From a virus: DNA of 56,187 bases. This document shows, piece by piece, positions 14,744 through 23,523 of this stretch. A program made the translations under genes and the position numbers. Within the stretch, counting starts at the first letter, position 1; every line of letters starts with the position of its first letter. Location: IMG/VR virus record IMGVR_UViG_3300036852_000099, positions 1 through 56,187 of that record, one strand, 5' to 3'. Under the pieces are notes generated by a model. It was given only the letters and a program-made list of their open reading frames with translations, did no database searches and was not told where the DNA came from.

Positions 14744-15979
14744 CTATTCCTGGTCGGGCAGTACGAAGTAGGTGTGGGCGGTCTGGCCGATGACAGTGCC
14801 TTTCCATTCGCTAGCACCAAACTGGCCACGATCACCTTCGACCCAATGGATCAGCGCGTCGTTGCCATCTTTGGACAGGCGGAGCAGGCGTTCACGGATC
14901 TCGGCCTCGTCGCCATCACCGTATAGCTCGGTTGCAGTGGCGACAGCCTCTTCAAACGCGGCATCTTCAGCGGCGGGGTCGATAGGCGCTGGTTCAGCCT
15001 TCGCCTTTTTCGCGGCGGCACGTTTGGGTTTCGGGGCGGGTTCGTCACCGTTGGCTTCAGCTGCTTCCTTGGGTACGCTTTTGGTTGGCGGCAGGATGCC
15101 GTGTGCACCCAGACCCTTCCGGACATCAGCGTAGATCAGCAGCTTGTTGAAATCGGGGAGTTCAGTCCAGTACGTACCCAGGGCTTCATTACCCTCGATG
15201 GACTCCACGATGAACGCTGCCAGATCGCCATTGTCGACGGGATATTTGCCGTAGTTGGCGACGACGTACGGTACAGCCAGGGCGATGGTCTGTGCACGTG
15301 GGCTGGGCTGTTTGTCCTTTTTCTCAGGACGCGGGGCTTTGGCCTTCTCAGGCACATAGTCGGCCAGCGCCTTGCGGATATCGGTGCGGACGATCTTCTG
15401 GCGGAATTCACCCTGATCGCCTGCTTTCAGTTCAGTCCAGTAGGAGATGACTCCGGTGTCCAGACCTGCGACTGTCGATTCGACCAGTGCCAACATCAGG
15501 TCGTCGTTGTCATAAGCGACACGGGCATCACCGCTCTGCGCTTCGTACTGCGACTTGAACGCTTCCACTGTGCGGCTGATGATCTGGCCACGAGGGGTCA
15601 TGCCACCGGACACCGCGCTGGTCGTGCCAGGGATGTAGGCACGGACGATGCTGTTACGGGTGATGTTGGTGAGGGCACGTCCGAGGTGGGCGGTGACATG
15701 CTGCACTGCGCCATCGACCTCGTTGTATTCACCGTGTGTGCTGATTTCCAGGATCGCCAGGGCATCGGTGATCACGCTCATCGCAACTGCGTCGTTGGCT
15801 GTGGTCGCTTTTTCCAGGGCGGTGGTGAGTTGTTGTTTCATGTCTGCCATTTTGGTTATCTGCTTTCTGCTGGTATGTCCAGCTGTAAAGAACTCGTGTG
15901 TGTATCGGGCTATCGTTGCGTCGTACATTGCTGCCAGGGATCGGGTTGGGTCGTATGGCCATGCTCCTTTTATGCTCAT
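14744..15979 (-). CDS. Repeat-containing protein of unknown function
   Basis: A 411-aa protein if it starts at 15979, 29-30 nt after the expected transcription start; ATG at 15850 would give 368 aa, and neither has a strong ribosome site. After an N-terminal helical domain there are three related units of about 70 residues: LMLALVESTVAGLDTGVISY with WTEL, LAAFIVESIEGNEALGTYWT, and IRERLLRLSKDGNDALIHWV. They are separated by Pro/Lys/Ala-rich linkers. The first two also share a following D-(I/V)-R-K-x-L. No family is recognised. Repeat number and linkers suggest a binding scaffold, which is a guess. Promoter at 16015-16043. Confidence 0.75.
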   Translation of the reverse strand: MSIKGAWPYDPTRSLAAMYDATIARYTHEFFTAGHTSRKQITKMADMKQQLTTALEKATTANDAVAMSVITDALAILEISTHGEYNEVDGAVQHVTAHLGRALTNITRNSIVRAYIPGTTSAVSGGMTPRGQIISRTVEAFKSQYEAQSGDARVAYDNDDLMLALVESTVAGLDTGVISYWTELKAGDQGEFRQKIVRTDIRKALADYVPEKAKAPRPEKKDKQPSPRAQTIALAVPYVVANYGKYPVDNGDLAAFIVESIEGNEALGTYWTELPDFNKLLIYADVRKGLGAHGILPPTKSVPKEAAEANGDEPAPKPKRAAAKKAKAEPAPIDPAAEDAAFEEAVATATELYGDGDEAEIRERLLRLSKDGNDALIHWVEGDRGQFGASEWKGTVIGQTAHTYFVLPDQE

Positions 15980-16014
15980 CGGGCGTTCGTCCTGTTGTTT
16001 TGTTCGACCTCTCT

Positions 16015-16079
16015 ATTTTACCACACCTTGGGTCAGTGCGCAATGGCCGCTGTGAAAGGTCGATGTCAGTGGCCATTGC
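16015..16079 (-). promoter_or_regulatory. Promoter with an inverted repeat at its -35 box
   Basis: Minus strand: TTGCGC (16038-16043), a 17-bp spacer, TAAAAT (16015-16020) in TGTGGTAAAATAG. A perfect 9-bp inverted repeat GCAATGGCC / GGCCATTGC (16040-16048 and 16071-16079) overlaps the -35 box. Confidence 0.75.
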
Positions 16080-16119
16080 AGTCAGTGGTGGGGTGACTCG
16101 CGCCACCCCTATCCCACGT

Positions 16120-16515
16120 TTATTCGACGTAGACGACGAAGCCACCGTGAACGAAGTACACCACGCGCTCACTGCCATCGGCTTCCATGACGATGGTCAC
16201 TGGTTCGATGGTGGATGCGTCCGGAATGCCCCATTCACCCAGGAGTCGACGTTCCTCTTCCAGCCAGTCGGCATCGAACTCGTGATCCACGACCAGGATA
16301 TCACCGTCGAATTTGAATCCGGCTTCCTCACCGAATTCGGCCATGATCGCGTTGTTCCAGACTTCCAGCTGTTCACGTTCCAGCATGATGGCGTAGCTGT
16401 TGCTGTAACCACCGTTGATCTCTTCCCACATCAGCGGGATGAACGCTGGCATTTTGTCGCCCACCAATGAATCGGCGGCTGACACTTCGATGAAGGTTTG
16501 TGTTGATTTCTGCAT
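16120..16515 (-). CDS. Hypothetical acidic protein
   Basis: A 131-aa protein. ATG at 16515 follows AGGAGAAATCGCC; the open frame upstream is the leader. It is strongly acidic (FDGDILVVDHEFDADWLEEE), with no recognised motif. Small acidic early phage proteins are often inhibitors of host or defence proteins, but nothing here proves that. It is a single-gene cassette next to the divergent promoter region of the structural operon. Confidence 0.7.
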   Translation of the reverse strand: MQKSTQTFIEVSAADSLVGDKMPAFIPLMWEEINGGYSNSYAIMLEREQLEVWNNAIMAEFGEEAGFKFDGDILVVDHEFDADWLEEERRLLGEWGIPDASTIEPVTIVMEADGSERVVYFVHGGFVVYVE

Positions 16516-16533
16516 GGCGATTTCTCCTATCTG

Positions 16534-16551
16534 GGAGGGGAAGCCCCCTCC
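16534..16551 (-). promoter_or_regulatory. 5'-leader hairpin of the gene at 16515
   Basis: A 7-bp perfect stem GGAGGGG / CCCCTCC with a 4-nt loop between the promoter and the ribosome site. Confidence 0.6.
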
Positions 16552-16566
16552 TCTATCGATATTTCT

Positions 16567-16595
16567 ATTATACCACACCCTGAATCCGGTGTCAA
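16567..16595 (-). promoter_or_regulatory. Promoter of the gene at 16515
   Basis: Minus strand: TTGACA (16590-16595), a 17-bp spacer, TATAAT (16567-16572), extended -10 TGG. A consensus sigma70 promoter. Confidence 0.9.
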
Positions 16596-16600
16596 GTTAT

Positions 16601-16639
16601 CTTAACAAACTCTTAACATGGCGTTCTATCCCATAGAAC
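16601..16639. repeat. Operator-like element: CTTAACA pair plus GTTCTAT palindrome
   Basis: CTTAACA at 16601 and 16612 (11-bp spacing), then GTTCTAT-ccc-ATAGAAC at 16623-16639. It lies between the leftward promoter at 16567-16595 and the rightward promoter at 16722-16751, so it could act on both. Confidence 0.65.
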
Positions 16640-16657
16640 AGAGGGGTCACTTCGTGT

Positions 16658-16679
16658 GGTACACATCCGAACGTGTACC
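16658..16679. repeat. Inverted repeat in the divergent control region
   Basis: A perfect 7-bp inverted repeat GGTACAC / GTGTACC with an 8-bp centre, between the two divergent promoters. It is a possible operator, or a hairpin. Confidence 0.45.
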
Positions 16680-16721
16680 GCTCTATGGGTGTGTCCGTCA
16701 ACAGGCACACCGATGTGCTCC

Positions 16722-16751
16722 TTGACAGGGGTACACGGGGCGTGGTTTAAT
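16722..16751 (+). promoter_or_regulatory. Rightward promoter of the structural operon
   Basis: TTGACA (16722-16727), an 18-bp spacer, TTTAAT (16746-16751) with extended -10 TGG, about 30 bp before the first structural gene. The -10 box is weaker than in the leftward promoters. Confidence 0.7.
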
Positions 16752-16783
16752 GGTGGGATAGGCTTTGTACCGCGAGGTTTGCC

Positions 16784-17473
16784 GTGTCCGATCACCCTCC
16801 ACGCCAATACTGCACTGAACCCAGACGCGATGGGTCACGATGCCATCAGCCACCAATGGCGAATGGTAAGTGTCACGTGCACGGAGGTGACCCGCTGGAT
16901 CGCCAGTACATCGCAGCACAAGCCAAGGGCAGACACGGGTCGTATATCCCTGCCAGTCTGATCGAGATGTACAACTCGGCACGACTGGACGAACGGCTAC
17001 TCAGCCTTGAGGACGATATCGCCCTGATCGACACCCGAATTGCCTACCTCCTTTTAAGGATAGGTGAGGGCGAAACACCTGCAGCGTGGGAACGCGTACG
17101 GGTGATCGCGGGTAAGCTGCTGGATGCCAACCGCAAAATCGAGGCCAGCCGTATAGACGAGGCCATCGGTGAGCTAGAGGATGCGATATGTGCACCGCAA
17201 GACAGCCGCGCTGATTGGGAGGAGATAGCAAAACTCCAGGAGCAGCGACGGAAGCTGTCTGAAAGCCAGCGCAAATACGAGATAGAACAGGAACGCATGA
17301 TACCAGCCGAGGCTGTCCTGGAACAGGCACGGCTACTACTAGACTCGATAAGGCGGAATGTCGATGACCCTGAGGTACTCACCCGAATCCAAGCTGACTT
17401 CCAAGCAGCGCTTAGGTCAGTCCCTAGTGGAGGGTTTGTCGCCATCGAAACATCGCAACTATCAGAGTCCTGA
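16784..17473 (+). CDS. Probable terminase small subunit
   Basis: A 229-aa protein with a GTG start and GAGG 6 nt before it. The N-terminus has CTEPRRDGSRCHQPP followed by GKCHVHGG, a Cys/His knuckle found in many phage proteins encoded directly before the large terminase. The rest is helical with coiled-coil stretches (residues 70-190), as expected for an oligomeric DNA-recognition subunit. It overlaps the large terminase gene by about 116 bases. The role rests mainly on position and architecture. Confidence 0.65.
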   Translation: MSDHPPRQYCTEPRRDGSRCHQPPMANGKCHVHGGDPLDRQYIAAQAKGRHGSYIPASLIEMYNSARLDERLLSLEDDIALIDTRIAYLLLRIGEGETPAAWERVRVIAGKLLDANRKIEASRIDEAIGELEDAICAPQDSRADWEEIAKLQEQRRKLSESQRKYEIEQERMIPAEAVLEQARLLLDSIRRNVDDPEVLTRIQADFQAALRSVPSGGFVAIETSQLSES

Positions 17474-18848
17474 AGGCATAGTAGCCTTCGCCCATGACGT
17501 GATCGGACTGGACGGGTCAACCAAGAGCAAGACTCTAGCACCCTACCAAGCCGATATCCTCAGCCAGTTCGCACGAGACAAGCGTCTGGCAGTCCGAGGA
17601 TTACACGGCATCGGCAAGACCGCCATCGCATCGTGGGTGGTGCTGTGGGCGCTGTCAGTGTTCGAAGGCGATGTGAAGGTTGTGACCACAGCCAGCGCAT
17701 GGAGGCAGTTAACGCATTACCTCTGGCCGGAGATACGCAAATGGGCGCAGGTCTGCAAGTGGGAGGTCATGGACAATGGGGTACAGATCCGATACGGCAA
17801 GGAACTACTGGAGTACTCGATCAAACTGAACGCCAAAGAAGCCTTCCCTGTTGCGTCGAACAACCCCTCCCTTATTGAGGGTGCGCATGCCTCTACGCTG
17901 GTGTACGTGTTCGATGAGGCGAAGGCGATTCCGGACGAAACGTGGGACTCAGCCGAGGGTGCGTTCTCGACAGGCAACTGCTACGCACTAGCGATATCCA
18001 CACCAGGGGACGCAACTGGTCGATTCTACGACATCCACAGCCGGAAGGCGGGGTATGAGGATTGGGGTATACGGCACGTCACACTAGACGAAGCCATAGC
18101 TGCTGGGCGGGTCGACGCAGATTGGGCAGAAAAGCGGCGGATACAGTGGGGCGAGAACAGTCCGGTGTACCTGAACCGCGTATTAGGCGAGTTCAGTAAG
18201 AACGACCCGCATGCCCTCATCCCGCTGCAGTGGGTGGAGGAGTCCAACAACCTCTGGCATGAGATGGGTGGCAAAGGCAAGAAGGAAGACAGCCTGACAT
18301 ACGGCTTGGACGTTGCGTGGCAGGGCGATGACAAGTCCAGCCTAGCCCGTAAGCGGGGTGTCGTGGTCGAGTCCCTGGAGATGTACGGAAACTACGACCC
18401 GATGGAACTGGCTGGAATGGCCATAGTCCAGATGGCTGGCGATAAGGAGTCCGCCATAGCAGTCGACTCCAACGGCATCGGTGCAGGGGTATACGCACGA
18501 CTGAACGAACTCGGCTACAACGCAGTACCCTGTAACGTGTCCGAGGGTACAGATGAAAGGGACGAGTCTGGCGAGTTAGGGTTCTTCAACCTGCGATCCT
18601 TCATTTGGTGGAGGATGCGCGAGTTGCTCGACCCGAAGAACCCAGACCGCATAGCCCTCCCTCCTGATGATGGTCTTACTGGCGACCTGACTGCTCCGAA
18701 GTGGTCACCGACTAGTAAGGGTCTGATCAGGGTAGAGGGCAAGGAAGACATCAAAAAGCGGCTGAAACGGTCAACCGACTCAGCTGATGCAGTGGGTCTG
18801 GCAATCTACGCGGATATTGAAACACAGGCATGGACGGAGATATGGTAG
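17358..18848 (+). CDS. Terminase large subunit
   Basis: A 496-aa packaging motor. The ATPase half has Walker A GLHGIGKT (residues 81-88) and Walker B VYVFDE (182-187). The nuclease half has the expected acidic positions: TYGLDVAW, IAVDSNG and DSADAVGLAIY. It cuts and pumps DNA into the prohead with the small subunit and portal. The start is uncertain: ATG at 17358 or 17364 share the AAGGCGG site, and GTG at 17427 would reduce the overlap with the small subunit. It overlaps the portal fusion gene by 19 bases. Confidence 0.93.
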   Translation: MSMTLRYSPESKLTSKQRLGQSLVEGLSPSKHRNYQSPEGIVAFAHDVIGLDGSTKSKTLAPYQADILSQFARDKRLAVRGLHGIGKTAIASWVVLWALSVFEGDVKVVTTASAWRQLTHYLWPEIRKWAQVCKWEVMDNGVQIRYGKELLEYSIKLNAKEAFPVASNNPSLIEGAHASTLVYVFDEAKAIPDETWDSAEGAFSTGNCYALAISTPGDATGRFYDIHSRKAGYEDWGIRHVTLDEAIAAGRVDADWAEKRRIQWGENSPVYLNRVLGEFSKNDPHALIPLQWVEESNNLWHEMGGKGKKEDSLTYGLDVAWQGDDKSSLARKRGVVVESLEMYGNYDPMELAGMAIVQMAGDKESAIAVDSNGIGAGVYARLNELGYNAVPCNVSEGTDERDESGELGFFNLRSFIWWRMRELLDPKNPDRIALPPDDGLTGDLTAPKWSPTSKGLIRVEGKEDIKKRLKRSTDSADAVGLAIYADIETQAWTEIW

Positions 18849-21800
18849 AAAACGCACTGCTACAGCCATCTGCTATCCTCCCCTTCGATCCGGATGCTAT
18901 CACCAGGGCAGTCCAGAACCCTGAAGACGGGGATGGTGAGCGCTACGTCATCATGAACGACGACTTAGTGCCGTATTCAACCTACAGGTCGAGCTTCCAC
19001 ACTGCGTGGGAGCGGTCACTGTCTGGCCTGCAGGTTAGTGAGCAGGCTAAGCAGCAGGCATACGCGATATCCGCTGCAGCATTCGCAGCTACTCAGTACC
19101 GCTGTCTGACCATATCGCAAGTCCCTGGTGTGATAGTCGACCAGTCCAAGAACGATCCGGTGGAGTGGCATCCGCTTATTGGGTTCATGCCCTATATGGG
19201 GAAGCTCATGTGGCAGATCGAAGTGTCGCTGCTGATTTGGGGCGTATGCTACCTCAAGAAGGTGTACAACCGCTACGGCTACCCATCGAGCCTCTGCTGG
19301 GTGCATCCTGAGGATATCACGCCACAAACCGACCAGTACGATGAAGTGTACGAGTACTACGAACGCATGAGCGGCGTGGCCATCAAGCGTCATCAGATGG
19401 TGGAAATTCGGACGTTCGACCCTGACAGGTCACTGCAGGGGAAGTCGGCATATGAAGTCGCCATGTCCCACATCACTACTGAGCGCAATCTCGTGATGCA
19501 TGCTGGGTCGTTCTTCTTTAACTCAGCGCGTCCCGATGGCATCCTGGTTTCGAAGACCCGACTGGATAAGGAGGGTAAGCTCAAGGCCAAGAAGGATTGG
19601 GAGCAGTTCAAAGGGTCTGGTAACGCGTGGCAGACTTTCGTGTCGGGTGGCGATTGGGACTGGATACCCATCACGATTCCACCTGTCGACTTGGCCATGA
19701 CTGAACTGAAGGACGGGTCACAGAAGGACGTATGCGCTATCTTCCGGACTAACGGCGCTCTGATCGGTCTGGCCAGCGTCTCCGACCCGCTATCGGCGGG
19801 GTCTACACTGGCGACAGTTAAGCGGAATCACGTCGAAGCTGTCACCCTGCCAGAGTACAACGACATCGCCCACGACATGAACACGCAGTGGCTCTGGACT
19901 GACTTTGACGAGAAGAACTACTACACCCTGATAGCCAACGAAGCCGACATGCCGATCTTGTCGGATGTGTCAGGGGAAATGTCCACAGTTGCAGTGAACC
20001 TGACTAACCCGCTCAACCCTGTGGTCGACTACGACGAAGCGCGTAAGTTCATGAACCTATCACCCCGCGAGGGGTACATAGGTCGACCACCGGATCAGTC
20101 ACTGGCTATGGTCAACGGTACACTGATCACGGTTAACGAGGGTCGGCAGTTCCTGAGTCTTGAACCGTACCAGATTGACATGCTGAAGACACCAGACGGT
20201 AAGCTGATCCGAGCGTCTGATCTCGGCAAGTACCTGGATGCCACGATGGAACTGATAGTAAGCCCACCTGCTCCCCCAGCCGGAGGCGGATTCGGTGGTG
20301 GGTTCGGTCTGACAGGTGGTCAGCCCATGCTCCCATCCGGTGGACAACCACAGCCACCCACTGCACCGACACCGAATAACCCTTACGACGCATTCCGGCT
20401 TCCACTGTCGAACTCGCGTTCTGGCAGCGGGTGTGCAGTCGTGCTGCAGTTCAGTGGTGATGAGTTGGTGAGGTCTATCCAGACCATCCTCAAGACCCAA
20501 CTGCCAGACAGCATCGCCCATGTCTGGTGTGATCCTAAGGACTTCCACCTTACACTGTACCAGTGCGAGGTATGCTCGATGGCTCAGGAAACCGAGCTAT
20601 ACTCAGCCCTGAATGTGACCAAACCTCTCCCCGTCATGGTGAAGGGTACTACCTCCTTCCAGCAGGACGGGTATATGGTCTTGGTGCTGCAGATCGAACC
20701 ATCCGAAGAGTTAGTGGCGCTGCAGTCGAAGATCTACGAGAAGGCTGAGTCGATTGGGATCACCAGTTCATCGGACTACAGCGAACCGTCGAAGTGGAAG
20801 CCCCACATCACCGTAGCCTACCTTGATCCGGAGACACCCATCGAGGAGTCGTTGTTCAATGTCCAAGTTCAGCCAACCGCCATCGCAGTTACTAAATCGG
20901 AGTACCAGCCTACTTACACCAAAGATATCGCTGCTGCACCTAAAGAGGAAGTGGGTCGAGGACGCAGGTCGAATACACCCTACGTGGAGGTTGCAGTCGA
21001 CTTCGCCAATAACGCCTTCCTTAAGACCGCACAGCGTGTACTGTCTCATTGGGCGGCGACGGAGGGAGGCATAGAGGTCAACTGGTATGACCCAGCCACC
21101 TTGCGTATGCCCCTGATAGAGATGCAGAACCTCACCTCCATGCAGGCGGCACGGGCTATGGAACTGGTGTCCTCGGCTGGTATGGCCAGGGCAGATGTGT
21201 ACACGGGTGAATACGCGATCCGCGACGGTCAAATAGGCGTGGTGGTTGCAGCGACTGATGAGGTCGACAACATCCGTAGTGCAGCGATGCTGCAACTGGA
21301 CGAATTAGCAGATACCTTCCATGCCGAGGGATGGTCACCGTTTGTGCCACTAGGGGCGATCCAGGGCGAGTCCGAGGCTCGGAGTCTATGGGCTTCCGAT
21401 GGTTATCCGCTGGTACTGTCGGCTATTACCATGTACACGGGTACACTGCGTCGTGGGCGCTGGGAGTTGCGCCACAAGACGCAGGTATCAAAGGAACTGG
21501 TCAACTGGCAGCGGGTAGTAGAGCGCAAAGGTCGCGATCACTGGTTCACACCAGAATACGCAGGTCAGCTGGTGTCGGACTTCGTACGGTCAGCCCTGCA
21601 AGACACCGATGCCACTATCGATGAGGTATTCGCACGGGCTAAGGAGATCGAAGAGTCCGGCCTGACCTACGTCGATCCTGATATCGAACCCACACCAGAG
21701 GAGGCGCTGGAGTATTGGCGCAACTACGACGAGGCTAAGGCCGACATAGGGCAGGACTGGTACTCGTACATGACTAGGGTTCTACCGGATATCTTGTCGT

Positions 21801-23284
21801 GGATCAAGACGGAGACCAAGCCATCCTCGGTGACCGAGGTTTTGGCACGACACCACGATAAACTCCGCGACGATTGGGTAGGGACGGAGGAGAATCCTGG
21901 TGCACTGTACTCGGTGGTTCTGGCAGGCATGGCGGCTGGGAACGAGGCACTAGTTAAGGGTGTCAGCATGAACCCTGAAAGCCGCGTTGCAAAGGTCGGT
22001 GTGGCCATCGAGTGGGATCTCCTGTCCACACAGGCTCGTGACTTTGCCAGACAGTACACCTACAAACTCATCAAGGGTATCGACGCGACGACTGCCAGGA
22101 TGGTGCAGGGGATATTCGATGAGTGGACTACTACAGGCAAGCCATTCACGGAACTGGCCAAGGCGCTGGAGGTCGTGTTCAAGGATAAACAACGCGCTGC
22201 ACAGATAGCCCAGACCGAGGGTATACGGGTCTATAACGAGGGCGCATTCAAACGCTGGACGGATGTGGGTGTTAAACGGGCTAAATGGCGCACAGTCCAG
22301 GATGGCATCGTCTGTCGGGTATGCAAGCCACTGAATGGTCAGGTGGCTGACATGAAGACAGGCTGGATCAGCCCATCGCGTAAGGGCGGGTTCAAGACCT
22401 ACACCACCTCAGCCCATAGCGGGTGCAGGTGCTTCCGGACACCAGACACGACGGGCATACTGGAGGATGTTAAACAGGATTACAAGCCCGTAAAGGTCGT
22501 AGCCCCAGCACCACCGCCGATGCAGGTTTCGTCCGAGTTCGTCGCTCCGACACCCGCACGGGTAGCAGGTCTGGATGCCTACCGTGATCTTAACACAGAT
22601 GAGCCGACTGGCCGAATCCGCCAACCTGGAGATCCGGTACTAGGCGAGATTTACAAGCGGAACGGCTACGATGGTAGGCCGAATGTGGTAACGCCAGAGA
22701 CTATCGACCAGCTACGGGCGGATGGTCATAGGATCGTCTATCGTGGTGTCACTGATGCCAAGTTCGCTGAGCAGTTCAGGGACGGGGAGTACTTCCCTGG
22801 TCTAGGGATATACGGCAATGGGACATACACGGCAGTGGGCAGCGATGCCGACAACCACACCGATGCTCTGGACACAGCCCGTGAGTATGCTACCGAGCAG
22901 GGGTACGTGATGCGCATGGCGATCCATAAGGATGCTAAGATCGTCACCCTGAAGGAGATCCAGCAGATGGCGCAGGACGAGCTAGAGGCCTCGGCGGAAA
23001 GAGTACGGCAGGCTAGGAAAGCCGTGTACGCAGTACCCCACGACCACCCTGATGCAGCTGCTCTGGAGGCGACATTCCAGAGTGAGAAGGCCAGGGACAA
23101 CGACGTGCATAGGCTGGTGATGGATGAAGGCAGATATGCCTCCATCATGGGCTACGATGGTGTACTGGTCGAACGCAACTCAGCAGCGGGTCAAGGTATA
23201 GGCGACTACTTGGTGATGCTGAACCGAACCGCCATAGCAGTAGATACGAGAAACTGGAATGGGAAAGTGAGCTATAACGACTAA
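18830..23284 (+). CDS. Portal / tandem 2H phosphoesterase / MuF / ADP-ribosyltransferase-like fusion
   Basis: One 1,484-aa ORF. Residues 1-475: phage portal. 478-517: Gly/Pro linker. 530-700: 2H phosphoesterase (LigT-like) with both motifs, H573-L-T and H659-I-T. About 716-846: a second 2H-like unit whose two His are replaced (R759, F838), so probably inactive. About 1010-1205: MuF minor head domain, with C1162-x-x-C1165 and HSGCRC at the end. About 1260-1475: a region like phage ADP-ribosyltransferases: YRG at 1304-1306, GIYGNGTYTA near 1326-1335, then KDAKIVT and GIGDYLVMLN. The portal ring would sit at the DNA entry vertex with MuF inside the head. The extra domains may be cleaved and injected; that is inferred. 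The ART call is less certain than the rest. Confidence 0.85.
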   Translation: MDGDMVENALLQPSAILPFDPDAITRAVQNPEDGDGERYVIMNDDLVPYSTYRSSFHTAWERSLSGLQVSEQAKQQAYAISAAAFAATQYRCLTISQVPGVIVDQSKNDPVEWHPLIGFMPYMGKLMWQIEVSLLIWGVCYLKKVYNRYGYPSSLCWVHPEDITPQTDQYDEVYEYYERMSGVAIKRHQMVEIRTFDPDRSLQGKSAYEVAMSHITTERNLVMHAGSFFFNSARPDGILVSKTRLDKEGKLKAKKDWEQFKGSGNAWQTFVSGGDWDWIPITIPPVDLAMTELKDGSQKDVCAIFRTNGALIGLASVSDPLSAGSTLATVKRNHVEAVTLPEYNDIAHDMNTQWLWTDFDEKNYYTLIANEADMPILSDVSGEMSTVAVNLTNPLNPVVDYDEARKFMNLSPREGYIGRPPDQSLAMVNGTLITVNEGRQFLSLEPYQIDMLKTPDGKLIRASDLGKYLDATMELIVSPPAPPAGGGFGGGFGLTGGQPMLPSGGQPQPPTAPTPNNPYDAFRLPLSNSRSGSGCAVVLQFSGDELVRSIQTILKTQLPDSIAHVWCDPKDFHLTLYQCEVCSMAQETELYSALNVTKPLPVMVKGTTSFQQDGYMVLVLQIEPSEELVALQSKIYEKAESIGITSSSDYSEPSKWKPHITVAYLDPETPIEESLFNVQVQPTAIAVTKSEYQPTYTKDIAAAPKEEVGRGRRSNTPYVEVAVDFANNAFLKTAQRVLSHWAATEGGIEVNWYDPATLRMPLIEMQNLTSMQAARAMELVSSAGMARADVYTGEYAIRDGQIGVVVAATDEVDNIRSAAMLQLDELADTFHAEGWSPFVPLGAIQGESEARSLWASDGYPLVLSAITMYTGTLRRGRWELRHKTQVSKELVNWQRVVERKGRDHWFTPEYAGQLVSDFVRSALQDTDATIDEVFARAKEIEESGLTYVDPDIEPTPEEALEYWRNYDEAKADIGQDWYSYMTRVLPDILSWIKTETKPSSVTEVLARHHDKLRDDWVGTEENPGALYSVVLAGMAAGNEALVKGVSMNPESRVAKVGVAIEWDLLSTQARDFARQYTYKLIKGIDATTARMVQGIFDEWTTTGKPFTELAKALEVVFKDKQRAAQIAQTEGIRVYNEGAFKRWTDVGVKRAKWRTVQDGIVCRVCKPLNGQVADMKTGWISPSRKGGFKTYTTSAHSGCRCFRTPDTTGILEDVKQDYKPVKVVAPAPPPMQVSSEFVAPTPARVAGLDAYRDLNTDEPTGRIRQPGDPVLGEIYKRNGYDGRPNVVTPETIDQLRADGHRIVYRGVTDAKFAEQFRDGEYFPGLGIYGNGTYTAVGSDADNHTDALDTAREYATEQGYVMRMAIHKDAKIVTLKEIQQMAQDELEASAERVRQARKAVYAVPHDHPDAAALEATFQSEKARDNDVHRLVMDEGRYASIMGYDGVLVERNSAAGQGIGDYLVMLNRTAIAVDTRNWNGKVSYND

Positions 23285-23523
23285 TGAGTATTAATGTGGC
23301 CGAGAGTAGGGAACTAGCCCAGCTGACCAACATGCCAGTGTTCGTGGCCGACGTTGCGCGGGTGAATGCCCTGAGGCAGCAGTCGGAGGAGCACAGCCAG
23401 ATCAGCCAGTTCAGCCCTGAGGTTAGGGCGTGGGTGTTAACTGCCAGACGCGAGATGCAAATGTCCGCTGAGGAACGTAACACCGAACTCGATAAGCACC
23501 TGGAGGCCAGTCGTGGCGAATAA
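23284..23523 (+). CDS. Hypothetical small head-region protein
   Basis: A 79-aa, mostly helical, soluble protein. Its ATG shares a base with the stop of the portal fusion (TAATG), so it is translationally coupled. No domain is recognised. Confidence 0.65.
   Translation: MSINVAESRELAQLTNMPVFVADVARVNALRQQSEEHSQISQFSPEVRAWVLTARREMQMSAEERNTELDKHLEASRGE

Noticed and set aside
1778-15911. A 14-base match (GTGTGTATCGGGCT) between 1778-1791 and 15898-15911.
   Set aside because: In 56 kb several chance 14-base matches are expected, and the surroundings do not agree.
16640-16783. Short inverted repeats as a possible cos or pac site next to the terminase genes.
   Set aside because: Sequence alone cannot identify a packaging site, and the circular join suggests the ends are elsewhere or permuted. 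Only the operator-like repeat and promoter are listed.
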